This document shows positions 26,748 to 37,400 of a stretch of DNA of 64,000 nt, piece by piece; the first letter of the stretch is position 1; each line of letters starts with the position of its first letter. The translations under genes were made by a program, and so were the position numbers. The stretch lies in NCBI RefSeq assembly GCF_014230145.1, contig NZ_JACHVC010000013.1, positions 496,001 through 560,000 of the forward strand, written 5' to 3'. This stretch comes from Pelagicoccus albus (lineage in GTDB: Bacteria; Verrucomicrobiota; Verrucomicrobiia; Opitutales; Opitutaceae). Under the pieces are notes generated by a model. It saw only the letters and a list, made by a program, of their open reading frames with translations. It did no database searches and had not been told where the DNA came from.

Positions 26748-28910
26748 ATGACTAAAACAAAATCCAGCTTAGCGATCAGCGCCCTTAGCCTCGCGGTTTC
26801 CGCGACAGGTCAGACTGTAGAAGAAGCGTATCAAGCTTCTGACGACGAAGTCGTGGAACTCTCTAGCTTCACGCTCTTCGGAGATCAGTATGAAATCATA
26901 GGCGCCGCTACACGCCTTCCGCTTTCCGACCGGGAAACGCCACAAACGATTAGCTTGATCGACGGAGCCCGCCTCGAAGCGGAATCGATGTTTAACATGG
27001 ATGACGTTATGAGAAACGTCACCGGAGTAAACGTTTCTCTCTACGACACCCAACGACCGCTCTACTTCTCTCGCGGCTTTCGTATCACCGATTTCCAAGT
27101 CGACGGGATTCCGACCTACAGCAACGACACCAATCAGGAATTCGATACCGCCCTATACGAACGTGTAGAAATCCTACGCGGCGCAAATGGACTCTTTAGC
27201 GGATCGGGCAAACCGTCCGGTACTGTTAACCTCCATCGCAAAAAGGCAGAGAAGGGATTCGCTGCCTCGATAACCCAGACGATTGGCTCTTGGAATTATC
27301 TTCGCACCCAAGTCGACGTGAATACACCGATCACCTCAGACGGCAAATTCCGTAGCCGCTTCGTCGTTGCTTACACAGACCGCGATAGCTTCCGTGATCG
27401 CTACCACGAAGACAAGTTAGCCTACCTAGCTACCTTCGCGGCCGATCTCACGGAAAACACAACTCTTTCCTTCGGATTCCAAAGACAGGACAATGAGCCA
27501 ACCGCCTCCGTATGGGGCACAATCCCGCCGCTCGCGGCAGACGGCACTCCCTCCGAGCTTCCCTACACTACGAATTTCGCAACCGACTGGGCCTACTGGC
27601 ACCGTCACTCCAACACCGCTTTCGTAAACCTCGAGCACAAGATCAACGAGGACTGGCAATTGAAAGCCGCCATCAACCACACTGAAGGCGACGAACAAAG
27701 CCTCAGCGTCTACGCAAACGCCTACGCGGAAACCTGGCTCAACAAGGAGGACGGATCGGGAGTTATCCTTAGCGGCTACTCTTGGGACAGTGACGACACA
27801 CGGGACAGCATCGACCTGTACCTTAATGGCAAAATCGACCTTTTCGAGCGCGAGCACGAAGTCGTCTTCGGGGCTAGCTACTCCGACTACGAAAGCGTCG
27901 CCTTGAACACGACTAGCGGATTCGCCGGCACTCCCTACGCCTACGCCATCCCGAACTTCTACACCTGGGACGGAACCGCTCCGGAAATGGAGCTCGCCTA
28001 CCTGCCCGGCCAAGGCGTAATCAATACGAAATCCACCGGCATCTACGCTTCGACTCGCCTCCGCTTGACCGACAGATTTTCGACCATCCTCGGAGCACGT
28101 ATCACGAAATGGGATACCATTGACTACGGAAGAAACGACGATGGAACCACCGCCTACGTCAGCAGCGAGTACGAAGTGGATAACGAGTTTACCCCCTATG
28201 TCGGCTTCACCTATGACCTGAACGAGAATGTGACCGTTTACGGGAGCTATACCACGATTTTCGAGCCACAAGACAACGTCGATGCCAGCGGAAACATCCT
28301 CGATCCGGTTGACGGCACCAACCTCGAAATCGGTATCAAGTCTAGTTTTTCAGACGGCAGAGCCACCTTCACCGCTGCCTTGTTCGAGACCTCTCAGGAC
28401 AATTTCGCAGTCGCTGATCCGCTTAATCCTGATCCACTCCCCAGTGGCAAGTATCCGCAAATCGGGGTAGACGGAACTAAAGCCGAGGGCATAGAACTGC
28501 AATTGAGCGGAAAGGTCACCAAGGACTGGTCCATGATATTCGGATACACTCACAACGAAACTTCCCGCCACGAAGGTGACCCGATATGGACGAATCTTCC
28601 CGATGACCTCCTTCAGCTTTCCACCCACTACCAATTCCCAGGAAACTGGAGTCGCCTGGCAATCGGAGGTGGAGCCACTTGGCAGAGCGAAATCCTAGGA
28701 TCCCAGTACATTCCGGGCCAAGGCTACGTCCAGATTAGCCAAGGTGCCTACACCTTGCTCAACATGCACGTGAACTATCAGATAAACGAGAACCTATCTG
28801 CTACCTTCAGCGCCAAAAACGCCACGGACGAAATATACCTTTCCAATCTCGATTACCCGCAATTTGGCGATCCAAGAAATCTGCTCTTTTCACTGAGGTA
28901 CGACTTCTAG
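26748..28910 (+). CDS. TonB-dependent ferric-siderophore receptor (FpvA/FhuE-like)
   Basis: 720 residues with signal peptide (about 1-21) and plug features of the FpvA/FhuE class: RETPQTISLIDGARLEAE, FSRGFRITDFQVDGIPTY, YERVEILRGANGLFSGSGKP and GTVNLHRKK. GxGxPxGTVN-type sequence is diagnostic of TonB siderophore receptors. C-terminus RYDF. No N-terminal signalling (STN) domain is present, so no FecIR-type signalling is expected. Two PepSY membrane proteins follow on the same strand after a hairpin, the usual arrangement where ferric siderophore is reduced in the periplasm or inner membrane. Confidence 0.88.
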   Translation: MTKTKSSLAISALSLAVSATGQTVEEAYQASDDEVVELSSFTLFGDQYEIIGAATRLPLSDRETPQTISLIDGARLEAESMFNMDDVMRNVTGVNVSLYDTQRPLYFSRGFRITDFQVDGIPTYSNDTNQEFDTALYERVEILRGANGLFSGSGKPSGTVNLHRKKAEKGFAASITQTIGSWNYLRTQVDVNTPITSDGKFRSRFVVAYTDRDSFRDRYHEDKLAYLATFAADLTENTTLSFGFQRQDNEPTASVWGTIPPLAADGTPSELPYTTNFATDWAYWHRHSNTAFVNLEHKINEDWQLKAAINHTEGDEQSLSVYANAYAETWLNKEDGSGVILSGYSWDSDDTRDSIDLYLNGKIDLFEREHEVVFGASYSDYESVALNTTSGFAGTPYAYAIPNFYTWDGTAPEMELAYLPGQGVINTKSTGIYASTRLRLTDRFSTILGARITKWDTIDYGRNDDGTTAYVSSEYEVDNEFTPYVGFTYDLNENVTVYGSYTTIFEPQDNVDASGNILDPVDGTNLEIGIKSSFSDGRATFTAALFETSQDNFAVADPLNPDPLPSGKYPQIGVDGTKAEGIELQLSGKVTKDWSMIFGYTHNETSRHEGDPIWTNLPDDLLQLSTHYQFPGNWSRLAIGGGATWQSEILGSQYIPGQGYVQISQGAYTLLNMHVNYQINENLSATFSAKNATDEIYLSNLDYPQFGDPRNLLFSLRYDF

Positions 28911-28959
28911 GGGCAGACAAAACACCGAGCGGATAGATCTTCCAAGCAGATGACATGCG

Positions 28960-28997
28960 GGCGTCCACCTCTTACTTCGGGAGGTGGTCGCCTCTTT
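28960..28997 (+). terminator. Hairpin between receptor and PepSY genes
   Basis: GGCG-T-CCACCTC pairs with GAGGTGG-T-CGCC (one T-T mismatch), followed by TCTTTT. It may terminate or attenuate between the receptor and the downstream PepSY pair, giving more receptor than reductase. Confidence 0.7.
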
Positions 28998-29063
28998 TCC
29001 GCTTGAGACGCTCTGCGAGAAAAATCCGAACATCCTTCCGGAACACTTTACCTCCTCTCACAA

Positions 29064-30182
29064 ATGCGAAAACGACTGTGGAAACTCCACTCTTGGATCG
29101 GACTCTTTTGCGCCATCGGCTTACTCATAATCGGTTTAAGCGGCAGCGTACTGGTATTCCACGAGGAGATCTCCTCGGCTCTCCACCCGGACGTTACGCT
29201 CAACGCGCCTCAGGATGAGGCGTCAACGCGAATTCCCACTTCTGAATTAACTCAAAGCGTGGAGTCCAAGTTTCCTGATTTTTGGATACGAGGATGGCTC
29301 TTTAATACAGACGCCGATAAGCGGGACCGAGCCTACGTCATGGATCGTGGTGGGGACGAATGGCACATACTTTATGTAGATCCTTACACCGGAGAAACTG
29401 CCGATCGCCCCCTTGACTACGAAGAGACGCTATATGGTTGGTTCGTCCAACTGCACTATACCTTTTTCGCGGACCACATCGGTATGATTGTCGCAGCTAT
29501 TCTAGCGCTCGGTTTCCTATTTCTAAGCGTATCCGGAATTTACCTGCACCGCCCTTTCTTCAAAGCCTTTTTCCGCATTCGCTGGAAAACAAGTTCGCGT
29601 ATCTTCTTTTCGGATTTTCACAAAGCTATCGGCATCGCTTCCGTCCCCTTCAACTTCATCCTAGGCTTTACCGGTGCTTACTGGAACATCTCCCACGTTG
29701 CTCATGAATTGATCGAACACAGCCATGAAGAAGAGCACGAGATCGAGAGCCCGTACCAAGAATATGGCGACAGTATAGATCAGCTCGCTACGATTGCGGA
29801 CCAGCAAATCGCCGGATACGCTCTAAACTACATCTACTTCCCCACCGAGTCCGATCCGACCTTCTATCTCTACGGGCAACATCCAGAGGCGGGAATTATC
29901 AACAGCCTTTACGGAAGCACCATTTGGATTTCCGCAGAGAACGGACAAGTAAAACACGTCACGAACCTGAAGGAATCGGGATGGTGGGCCAAAGTCGTCG
30001 ACGCCTTCGAGCCCCTTCATTTTGGCGGCTTCGGTGGACTCTTCACCAAAACCCTCTGGTGCCTCGCCGGACTAAGTCCCGCAGCTCTTAGCATCACCGG
30101 AGCCATGATGTACTTCAAACGCAAGCGACCAAAACGCCTTCGTCAAAAGCCGGAAGCCTCGCTGGAAAGCCAATCCGCCTAA
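29064..30182 (+). CDS. PepSY-associated membrane protein, putative ferric-siderophore reductase
   Basis: 372 residues with four membrane segments in PepSY_TM order. The N-terminal LWKLHSWIGLFCAIGLLI and the GSVLVFHEEI that follows are the family's signature. QLHYTFF, FHKAIGIAS and the last-helix LSITGAMMYFKRKRP complete the pattern, with conserved His residues that could bind haem. A His/Glu loop (HSHEEEHE, about 218-225) is an extra metal-ligand patch. PepSY_TM proteins of the PiuB/FoxB/FsrB type sit in the inner membrane and reduce imported ferric siderophores. It is ten bases upstream of a second, larger PepSY gene, so both are co-expressed. Confidence 0.85.
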   Translation: MRKRLWKLHSWIGLFCAIGLLIIGLSGSVLVFHEEISSALHPDVTLNAPQDEASTRIPTSELTQSVESKFPDFWIRGWLFNTDADKRDRAYVMDRGGDEWHILYVDPYTGETADRPLDYEETLYGWFVQLHYTFFADHIGMIVAAILALGFLFLSVSGIYLHRPFFKAFFRIRWKTSSRIFFSDFHKAIGIASVPFNFILGFTGAYWNISHVAHELIEHSHEEEHEIESPYQEYGDSIDQLATIADQQIAGYALNYIYFPTESDPTFYLYGQHPEAGIINSLYGSTIWISAENGQVKHVTNLKESGWWAKVVDAFEPLHFGGFGGLFTKTLWCLAGLSPAALSITGAMMYFKRKRPKRLRQKPEASLESQSA

Positions 30183-30192
30183 TATCAAAAAG

Positions 30193-31503
30193 ATGAAGAC
30201 TGAGGCCCTAAACTCTCAGGGGACCAAAAAGCAAAACGTCTCTGGCAAAATCTACCAAGCCGTCTGGCGGTGGCATTTCTGGGCAGGGCTAATTTCCGCC
30301 CCTTTCCTTATCATTATGTCGCTCACAGGGGCGATCTATGTGTTCGAAGACGAACTAGCTCCGATTTTCCACCCGGAGCTTTATCTCGTGGAACCGGCTG
30401 AAAACACAGTAAGTTTGGAGCGGATACGATCTGATCTCGCAATCGAACTACCAGATCACGAACTGCACAACTTCCATTTTCCAGAGAATAAAAGCCGTTC
30501 TTGGTCCGCTCTCGTCGAAGAGGAAAACAAATCAGGCGAACACGAGTTCAGACGCGTATTTTACGACCAATACAGAGGTCAAATCCTTGGCCACGTCAGT
30601 ACCAAAGAAGGATTCTTTCCCGTCGTTCTAAGGATTCACCGAACCTTCCTAGCTGGTGAAACGGGACGCTACCTCGCAGAAGTATCCACTTGCTGGGGAA
30701 TCGTTTCAATACTAGCCGGACTTTACCTTTGGTGGCCTCGAAAAAAAGAAAAAGTTAAAGGTGTTTGGATACCTCGGACGAAGGGAAGTTTCCGCACCAT
30801 TCTTCGCGACTGGCACACAGTGCCAGGTATGTACGTCTCTCTCTTCGTGTTACTCATCATGCTCACGGGGCTTTTGTTTACCAACGTTTGGGGTCGCGCC
30901 TACATGATCGGCAATGCCTTGAGCGGAGGCTTTCCCGAGTTCTACATTTCACCTCCCAAATCCGCAGACGCGCCCGAAGGAGTAAAACAAATCTCCCCAG
31001 ACAAAGCCCTAAGCATAGCAAAAGCGGCATATCCAAATTTCGGAGCAACAGACTTCACCCTGGATCTCCCGCACCCGGGAACCAATGACGCCTTTAGCGT
31101 CTTGGGCGATATCACCCGTCCTTTCGAGGACATAGGAGCTGTATTCATTGATCAACACACTGGAGAAATACTGCTATCAACATCGAGCGAGAGTTTTCCC
31201 CTTCCAACGCATTTGACCCTCCTCTTCTACCCTATCCATACCGGCAGCATTTTTGGTCTCGGCACCAAAGTTTTGGCCGTGCTGAGCTGCCTCTTGATCA
31301 CCGCCATGTCAGCCACCGGGGTTTGGATCTGGTGGAGACGTCGACCTCAGGGCAAATTGGGTGCCCCAAGAAGACCGGTTGGTAACGAAGTCCCCCGCTG
31401 GATCGCGTGGTTCACTATCGCCCTAGCGATTTTTCTTCCAACGGTGGGAGCGACTCTCCTCCTGATAGGTCTTGCGAGTTGGGTAAAAAGAAAAGCGGGC
31501 TGA
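30193..31503 (+). CDS. PepSY domain membrane protein (second of a pair)
   Basis: 436 residues: cytoplasmic lead (1-25), VWRWHFWAGLISAPFLIIMS and GAIYVFEDEL as first segment and PepSY lead-in, RIHRTFLAGETGRY, then RDWHTVPGMYVSLFVLLI and FYPIHTGSIFGL before the final helices. The His residues in HFWAG, RIHR, DWH and IHTG lie at membrane edges and are the usual haem candidates. One more pair of helices at the C-terminus (about 397-430) extends it beyond its neighbour. Two non-identical PepSY proteins in tandem after a siderophore receptor suggest either a heterodimer or two substrates. Confidence 0.85.
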   Translation: MKTEALNSQGTKKQNVSGKIYQAVWRWHFWAGLISAPFLIIMSLTGAIYVFEDELAPIFHPELYLVEPAENTVSLERIRSDLAIELPDHELHNFHFPENKSRSWSALVEEENKSGEHEFRRVFYDQYRGQILGHVSTKEGFFPVVLRIHRTFLAGETGRYLAEVSTCWGIVSILAGLYLWWPRKKEKVKGVWIPRTKGSFRTILRDWHTVPGMYVSLFVLLIMLTGLLFTNVWGRAYMIGNALSGGFPEFYISPPKSADAPEGVKQISPDKALSIAKAAYPNFGATDFTLDLPHPGTNDAFSVLGDITRPFEDIGAVFIDQHTGEILLSTSSESFPLPTHLTLLFYPIHTGSIFGLGTKVLAVLSCLLITAMSATGVWIWWRRRPQGKLGAPRRPVGNEVPRWIAWFTIALAIFLPTVGATLLLIGLASWVKRKAG

Positions 31504-31719
31504 AATCTGCGTTCAGAAAAGACCAAACTCCAGGCGAATCCTAACCTACCCCGCCAATGGCCTTTCGTTTAAAACCCTTATACAATGCCTTGGGTGCGAT
31601 TATTCTCCTGATGGAATATTCACTTGACGGACTCTGTCTTTCATTTTGAATTGCAGGCCTTGAAAGGTGACCTACACCCCGAAATCCGTCGGACCGCAAT
31701 CGCTTGACTAGCCAAGACC

Positions 31720-32154
31720 ATGTCTAAGAAAAAAATCCTCATCCTCTGTACCGGAAACTCCTGCCGAAGCCACATGGCGGAAGGCATCTTGCGCAACGCG
31801 TTGGGAGAAGCTCATGAAGTCTTCTCGGCGGGCGCGAAGCCATCAGGTTACGTTCACCCGAAGGCCATCGAAGTCATGGGGGAAATCGGAATCGACGTAT
31901 CCGGACACGAGTCAAAGCACTTGGATCGCTTCCTCGACGCTGGAATCGACACCGTAATCACCGTTTGCGGCAATGCCAATGACGCCTGCCCAGTCTTCCC
32001 GGGCATGGTCAACCGCTACCATTGGGGCTTCGAGGATCCCCCACACGCCCAACGCGAGGGCGAGGAGCTAGTCGACGCTTTCCGTCGTATTCGCGACGAA
32101 ATTAAACTCGTTTTCGAAGCCTACGCAGCCGGTCTCACCGAAGCTGCAAAATAA
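31720..32154 (+). CDS. arsC: Arsenate reductase, thioredoxin-coupled (LMW-phosphatase fold)
   Basis: 144 residues, the usual length. The P-loop CTGNSCRS has catalytic Cys10, with Cys15 and Arg16. Cys83 and Cys90 in [10 protein letters not shown] are the two shuttle cysteines of the thioredoxin-dependent type, and HWGFEDPP provides the catalytic Asp region. It reduces arsenate to arsenite in the cytoplasm. It is first in a run of four co-directional genes ending in an ACR3 pump, with 28 bp to the next gene. No ArsR gene is present upstream or within the run. Confidence 0.93.
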   Translation: MSKKKILILCTGNSCRSHMAEGILRNALGEAHEVFSAGAKPSGYVHPKAIEVMGEIGIDVSGHESKHLDRFLDAGIDTVITVCGNANDACPVFPGMVNRYHWGFEDPPHAQREGEELVDAFRRIRDEIKLVFEAYAAGLTEAAK

Positions 32155-32182
32155 TAGAATCAACCGAACAGGAGGAAATACC

Positions 32183-32359
32183 ATGAGCGACCCAAAGACC
32201 ACTACCGAAGCGCCTAAGACCGAAACCCAAACTCCCGAGAAAAAGGGATTCTTCACCCGCATCGTCAACAAGATCGACGGCGTGATGAAGGAAAAGGCGG
32301 ACCAAAAATCCCAGCAAGGCTGCTGCGGCGGTGACGGCAAGGGCGGAAAGTGCTGCTAA
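32183..32359 (+). CDS. Small protein with two vicinal Cys pairs, putative arsenic/metal carrier
   Basis: 58 residues, below common gene-calling size limits. It has the best Shine-Dalgarno sequence of the operon (CAGGAGGAAATACC then ATG), so it is very probably translated. Layout: a Thr/Pro/Lys-rich lead (1-21), an amphipathic helix (22-42) and a tail [13 protein letters not shown] with Cys47-Cys48 and Cys57-Cys58 as the last two residues. Vicinal Cys pairs are how ArsD binds As(III), though there is no overall similarity to ArsD. Its stop codon overlaps the start of the next permease gene, and the Gly-rich codons supply that gene's ribosome site, so the two are made together. I infer it hands arsenite or a thiol-linked metal to the permease. 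Confidence 0.75.
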   Translation: MSDPKTTTEAPKTETQTPEKKGFFTRIVNKIDGVMKEKADQKSQQGCCGGDGKGGKCC

Positions 32360-33303
32360 AATCGATTGATACGATCGTCTACCAGTGGATCGGCCTCGAC
32401 CCGGAGTCACGCTTCGCAGCGGCCGTCCACTTTTTCCTCTACGACACGGTAAAGATCTTCCTGCTGCTGGCAGTGATGATCTTCGCTATCGGCGTGATTC
32501 GCACCTGGCTTCCGGAGCATAAGCTCAAAAAATGGATGGGAGCCGGCGGAGTCTGGGCCAACGTCATAGCCGCCCTGTTCGGAGCCATCACTCCCTTTTG
32601 CTCCTGTTCCTCTATTCCCATTTTCATCAGCCTGTTGAAGGCTGGCGTACCACTGGGGGTTACCTTCTCTTTTCTCATAACCTCCCCCATCATCAACGAA
32701 TACTTGGTGATCCTCATGGCGAGCGAGTTCGGGGTTCCCATCACTATTGCCTACGTGGCGAGTGGTTTGCTAATCGGCATTTTGGCCGGAGTCATTCTCG
32801 GCCGCATGAAACTGGAGCGTCATTTGGAGACTGATATCATCGAATCCGCCCACAATGATGATCAGATAATTGAATACACATTCGGCAAACGTATCAAGTT
32901 CGGCATCGACGAAGCCGCCAGCGTAATCCGCAGCATATGGCTCTGGGTCATCGTCGGCGTAGCCATTGGGGCCTTCATTCACAACTACGTTCCGCAGGAC
33001 ACCATTCACAGCTTGATGGAAGCCACGGGCATCTTCTCCGTTCCATTAGCCACTATCCTAGGCGTCCCGATGTACGGTAGCTGCGCCGCCATCGTACCAA
33101 TCGCCGTCGTGCTCTTCGAAAAGGGCATCCCGCTCGGAACCGCCCTCGCCTTCATGATGGCTATGGCCGCGTTAAGCTTGCCTGAAGCCATCATGTTGCG
33201 ACGCACCATGAGACTCCCGCTTATCGCGATCTTCTTTGGCATAACGACCATCGCCATCATCGCTACCGGATATCTGCTAAACGCCCTGAGTCAGTACTTG
33301 TAA
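32350..33303 (+). CDS. ArsP/DUF318 family permease with CSCSS motif
   Basis: 317 residues, eight or so membrane segments in two repeats. [15 protein letters not shown] (Cys84, Cys86) is the thiol motif of the ArsP_1 family (PF03773). Family members include ArsP, which exports trivalent organoarsenicals, and permeases of unknown metal range found in ars operons. The start is GTG at 32350, ten bases inside the preceding small gene, with GGGCGG just before it. It lies between arsC/small Cys protein and the ACR3 pump, 40 bp before the latter. An arsenic or antimony exporter is likely; exact substrate is open. Confidence 0.85.
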   Translation: MLLKSIDTIVYQWIGLDPESRFAAAVHFFLYDTVKIFLLLAVMIFAIGVIRTWLPEHKLKKWMGAGGVWANVIAALFGAITPFCSCSSIPIFISLLKAGVPLGVTFSFLITSPIINEYLVILMASEFGVPITIAYVASGLLIGILAGVILGRMKLERHLETDIIESAHNDDQIIEYTFGKRIKFGIDEAASVIRSIWLWVIVGVAIGAFIHNYVPQDTIHSLMEATGIFSVPLATILGVPMYGSCAAIVPIAVVLFEKGIPLGTALAFMMAMAALSLPEAIMLRRTMRLPLIAIFFGITTIAIIATGYLLNALSQYL

Positions 33304-33343
33304 GAACCGACTTACATCCAACTTCCTGATACGCTTAACACCA

Positions 33344-34417
33344 ATGAGCCAACCTAGTCCAACTGTACCCGGAGCTTGCCAGCCAGCTCGCAAAAAGCTC
33401 GGATTCCTCGACCGTTTCCTAACGCTGTGGATCTTCCTCGCTATCGCCGGTGGGGTCGCCCTCGGAGCCCTATGGGATGGAGCCACTAGCTTCCTCGACC
33501 AATTTCAAGTGGGCACTACCAACATTCCGATCGCCATCGGGCTAGTCCTCATGATGTATCCACCGCTGGCTAAGGTTCGCTACGAGGAGATGCACCGCGT
33601 CTTCCGGAACTTTCGAGTGCTCGGCCTCTCATTGATCCAGAATTGGATTATCGGGCCAGTGCTCATGTTTCTCCTGGCGATTGCTTTCCTTAGCGGACAC
33701 CCGGAATACATGACAGGCGTCATTCTCATCGGCCTTGCTCGCTGCATCGCTATGGTTATCGTTTGGAACGAGCTGGCCGAGGGTGACAACGAATACGCAG
33801 CCGGACTAGTCGCCTTCAACAGCGTTTTCCAAATTGTATTCTTCAGCATCTACGCTTGGGTATTCATAACCTGGCTACCCGGAGTGTTTGGTTACGAAGG
33901 AAGTGTGGTTGCCATCACCATGGGAGAAGTCGCCCAGAGTGTCTTCATCTACCTCGGGATCCCGTTCATCGGAGGCATGCTCACTCGCTTCATCGGAGTT
34001 AAGCTTAAAGGCCGAGATTGGTACGAATCGGTCTTCATTCCCAAAATCAGCCCTATCACGCTGATCGCCCTGCTCTTCACCATCGTGCTGATGTTCACCT
34101 TCAAGGGAGACACTATTCTGGAACTCCCCTTGGACGTCGTTCGCATCGCGATTCCCCTCACCATCTACTTCCTGATCATGTTCGTGGTCAGCTTCCTGAT
34201 GGGCAAATTCGTGGGAGCGGACTATCGCCAAAGCGTAACGCTCAGCTTCACCGCCGCCAGCAACAACTTCGAACTGGCCATCGCCGTTGCGGTAGCAGTT
34301 TTTGGCATCGGATCCGGCGTCGCTTTCGCGGCCGTGATCGGACCGCTGGTGGAAGTGCCGGTCATGATCGCCTTGGTCAATCTAGCCTTCTGGTTCCGCA
34401 AGCGCCTCTTTAGCTAA
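33344..34417 (+). CDS. acr3: ACR3 family arsenite efflux pump
   Basis: 357 residues, ten membrane segments. [13 protein letters not shown] after segment 2 and [14 protein letters not shown] with the essential Cys are the defining ACR3 blocks, and [16 protein letters not shown] is the conserved crossed helix. It exports arsenite in exchange for protons at the inner membrane, completing the arsC pathway. It is the last gene of the arsenic operon and converges on the RND pump gene with a 23-bp gap and only a short GCGG/CCGC hairpin. Confidence 0.93.
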   Translation: MSQPSPTVPGACQPARKKLGFLDRFLTLWIFLAIAGGVALGALWDGATSFLDQFQVGTTNIPIAIGLVLMMYPPLAKVRYEEMHRVFRNFRVLGLSLIQNWIIGPVLMFLLAIAFLSGHPEYMTGVILIGLARCIAMVIVWNELAEGDNEYAAGLVAFNSVFQIVFFSIYAWVFITWLPGVFGYEGSVVAITMGEVAQSVFIYLGIPFIGGMLTRFIGVKLKGRDWYESVFIPKISPITLIALLFTIVLMFTFKGDTILELPLDVVRIAIPLTIYFLIMFVVSFLMGKFVGADYRQSVTLSFTAASNNFELAIAVAVAVFGIGSGVAFAAVIGPLVEVPVMIALVNLAFWFRKRLFS

Positions 34418-34440
34418 AGTAACTTGCGGCTCCACCCGCC

Positions 34441-37400
34441 TTACCGCTCTTCTTTTATGTTAAAGCCGATCACGTAAAAGACCGGCAGGACTAACATAGT
34501 AAGTACAGTAGCCACCACGAGTCCCGATACGATGGTAACCGCCATCGCTGAGAAGAAGGCGTCAAAGAGTAAAGGTATCATTCCCAAAGCGGTAGTGGTT
34601 GCCGCCATACCGACCGGCATGAGACGGCTAGTGGCGGAGTCGACCACTGCATCCATCTCTGATTTGTCTTCGAGCATCTGCAGGTTGATTTCATCGATCA
34701 TCACAATCGCGTTCTTGATCAGCATTCCGCTCAAGCTGAGGAAACCGAGCAAGGCCATAAAGCCAAAGGGCTGCCCCGTAACCAGTAGGCCGGCGGTTAC
34801 CCCGATCGTTGCCAGCGGGACGCAGGCCCAGATCAAGAGCGGTTGTCGAATGGAATTGAATAGCGCGATCGTCACCAGAACCATCATGACCGCAAAAAGT
34901 GGAATACTCTTCGCCAGGCTACTCTGAGCCTTGGCTGTATCTTTGTATTCACCTTCCCACTCTAAATTATAACCTGACGGCAGTTCGATTGCCTCGATCT
35001 TTCGCCGTAGTCGCTCGAGCAATTCGGAAGCGGTAATATTCCTCGGGTCGCTAAACACAGTGATCGAACGTTGCCGATCTTTGCGTACAATGATCCCTTC
35101 TTCGCTTTCCATCTGGAAATCCGAGACGACTTGCGTCAAAGGCACATAACGCTGAGCTACCGGGGACCAAATCTGCAAGGATCTCAGCTCCGACACTTCG
35201 AGCCTCTCTGCCTCGGGAGCTCGCAGCATTATCGGTAGCAACAAATCTCCCTCGCGAAACAGTCCGACCGCTTGACCCTGAAAGGAAGAACGAATTAGTC
35301 GAGCCACCTGCAGATAGTCGATTCCAAGATGTCTCGCTTGCTCTTCGATCAAGATGGGACGAATCACTTTAACCCGCTGTCGCCAATTGGTACGCGGTGC
35401 CCGCGCTTCCGGTTCCTCATCCATGATGGCAATAGCCTGATTCGCGATTTCGCGCAACACGGTTTCGTCCGGTCCGGAGAAGCGGGCTTGGATTTTTCCC
35501 ACCGCTCCCGGCCCGAGCTCAAACTTGTAGGCGAACCCTAAGGCATCGGGAAAACGCTCCACGATCTCCGCTTCGATTTCCGGTATCAGATCGTCAACTA
35601 CTTCAGGACCGGAGACATCTACAATAAGCTGGGCATAGGCGGCATTCGGCTTTTCCGGAACATAGGTGAGCAAAAAGCGAGGCCCGCCTTGTCCAACCAG
35701 AGTTGTCACGCCTTCCACGCCTTCCATATTTCGAACGAAGTCGGCCAATTCACTGGACTTCTCGTCCGTCACATCAAAGTGAGTACCTTGGGGCATCCAA
35801 AAATCGACCAAGAACTGTGGGCGAGTCGACGGGGGGAAGAAGGCTTGCTTTAGTTGGGTGAATCCCGCGAGGGACAATACAAAAACCAGTCCGACCAGCA
35901 TTACTGTTTTCCAGCGATTCCGCAGCAGGAAACGAAGAGTCGACTTGTACCAGCCATAGATTCGATTCGAGTGCGGCTCTGCTCCATCCGCTTCAGCCTT
36001 TGGCAGAAACATCACACCCAGCAAGGGAGTAACCGTGACCGCAACCACCCAGCTCAACAGCAGCGACACGAGGATCACCAGGAAAAGCGAACGGGTGAAC
36101 TCGCCAGTGCTATCTTTGGAGAAGCCAATCGCAGCAAATGCCAGCACGGCAATGAACGTGGCTCCGAGCAGAGGTATCGCCGATTGCTTAACGACTTCGA
36201 CCGCCGCCTCCATCGCTTTCTTCCCTCGCCCTAGGCCAACCAGTATCCCATCGACAACTACGATCGCATTGTCCACCAGCATACCCAAGGCGATGATGAG
36301 AGCGCCGAGCGAAACGCGCTCCAAGGCTACGCCCATCGGTTTAAGTATCATAAACGACCCTACAATGGTCAGGATCAGAACCACCCCGATCAAGAGCCCA
36401 CTACGCAAGCCCATGAAGAGAAGCAGTACGCCAATCACGATGGCCACCGCTTCGATTAGGCTGATTACAAAGCCGTTGATGGCCTCTTGTACCGCTTCGG
36501 ACTGCATGGAAACCATACCGATTTCCATACCGAGCGGGATTTCACTTTTAAGCTCCTCCAGCCGCACCAGCAACGCCTCTCCCATGGTAACCACATTCCC
36601 GCCGGATACCGTCGAAATTCCCAAGCCGATGGAAGGATGCCCTGCGTAGTAGACCGCTTCACTCCTCGGGTCAACGTATCCACGGCTTACTTTGGCAACA
36701 TCCCGCAGATAGAAACGCCCGCCCTGATGCGTATCGATCAAGAGATTTTCGATATCGGCAAGCGACTTGAACTCCCCGTCGGGATGGATCGCGATGAACT
36801 CGTCGCCCACCTGCACACGCCCGGCACCTCCGACCAGATTACGGTTTTGCAACTCCCTTCCTATCGACTCCGGAGAAATTCCTAAAAGAGCCAGTCGATC
36901 TCGATTGAACTCTACATAGAGCGCCTCACGCCTTTCTCCAAAAACAGATACCTTCCCAACATCCTGCACTTTCAACAGCTCCCGGCGCAGCATGTCGGTG
37001 ACTCGCTTGAGCTCGGCGTAACTATAGTCGGCACCATAGACGACAAAGAATACGCCAAAGACGTCGCCGTAATCATCGATCACCATCGATGGCCCCGCAC
37101 CGGGCGGCAAAGAGGATTGGGCATCGTGAACCTTGTGACGCAACTCGTCCCAGACTTGGGGCAAAGCCGCTCCCCCGTAAGTGTCCTTGATGGTAACCGT
37201 TACGGTAGACAAGCCTCGCTCGGACTTGGAAATGACTTCATCCAACTGCCCGAGTTGCTGCACCGCGATCTCGATTTCGTCGCTGACCTCTTGCTCAACC
37301 TCTTCAGCGGAGGCACCCGAATAAGGAGTGATGATCAGAGCGTCCTTAATGGTAAACTCGGGATCTTCCAGCCTGCTCATATTGAGATAAGCTTGCAGAC

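Noticed and set aside
27426-28271. 281-codon open frame on the minus strand inside the siderophore-type receptor
   Set aside because: It lies wholly within a well-supported receptor gene, is Val/Gly/Asp-repetitive from reading barrel codons backwards, and matches no family.
36035-36649. 204-codon plus-strand frame inside the RND pump gene
   Set aside because: Ser/Thr/Pro/Ile-biased shadow of the pump's membrane segments.
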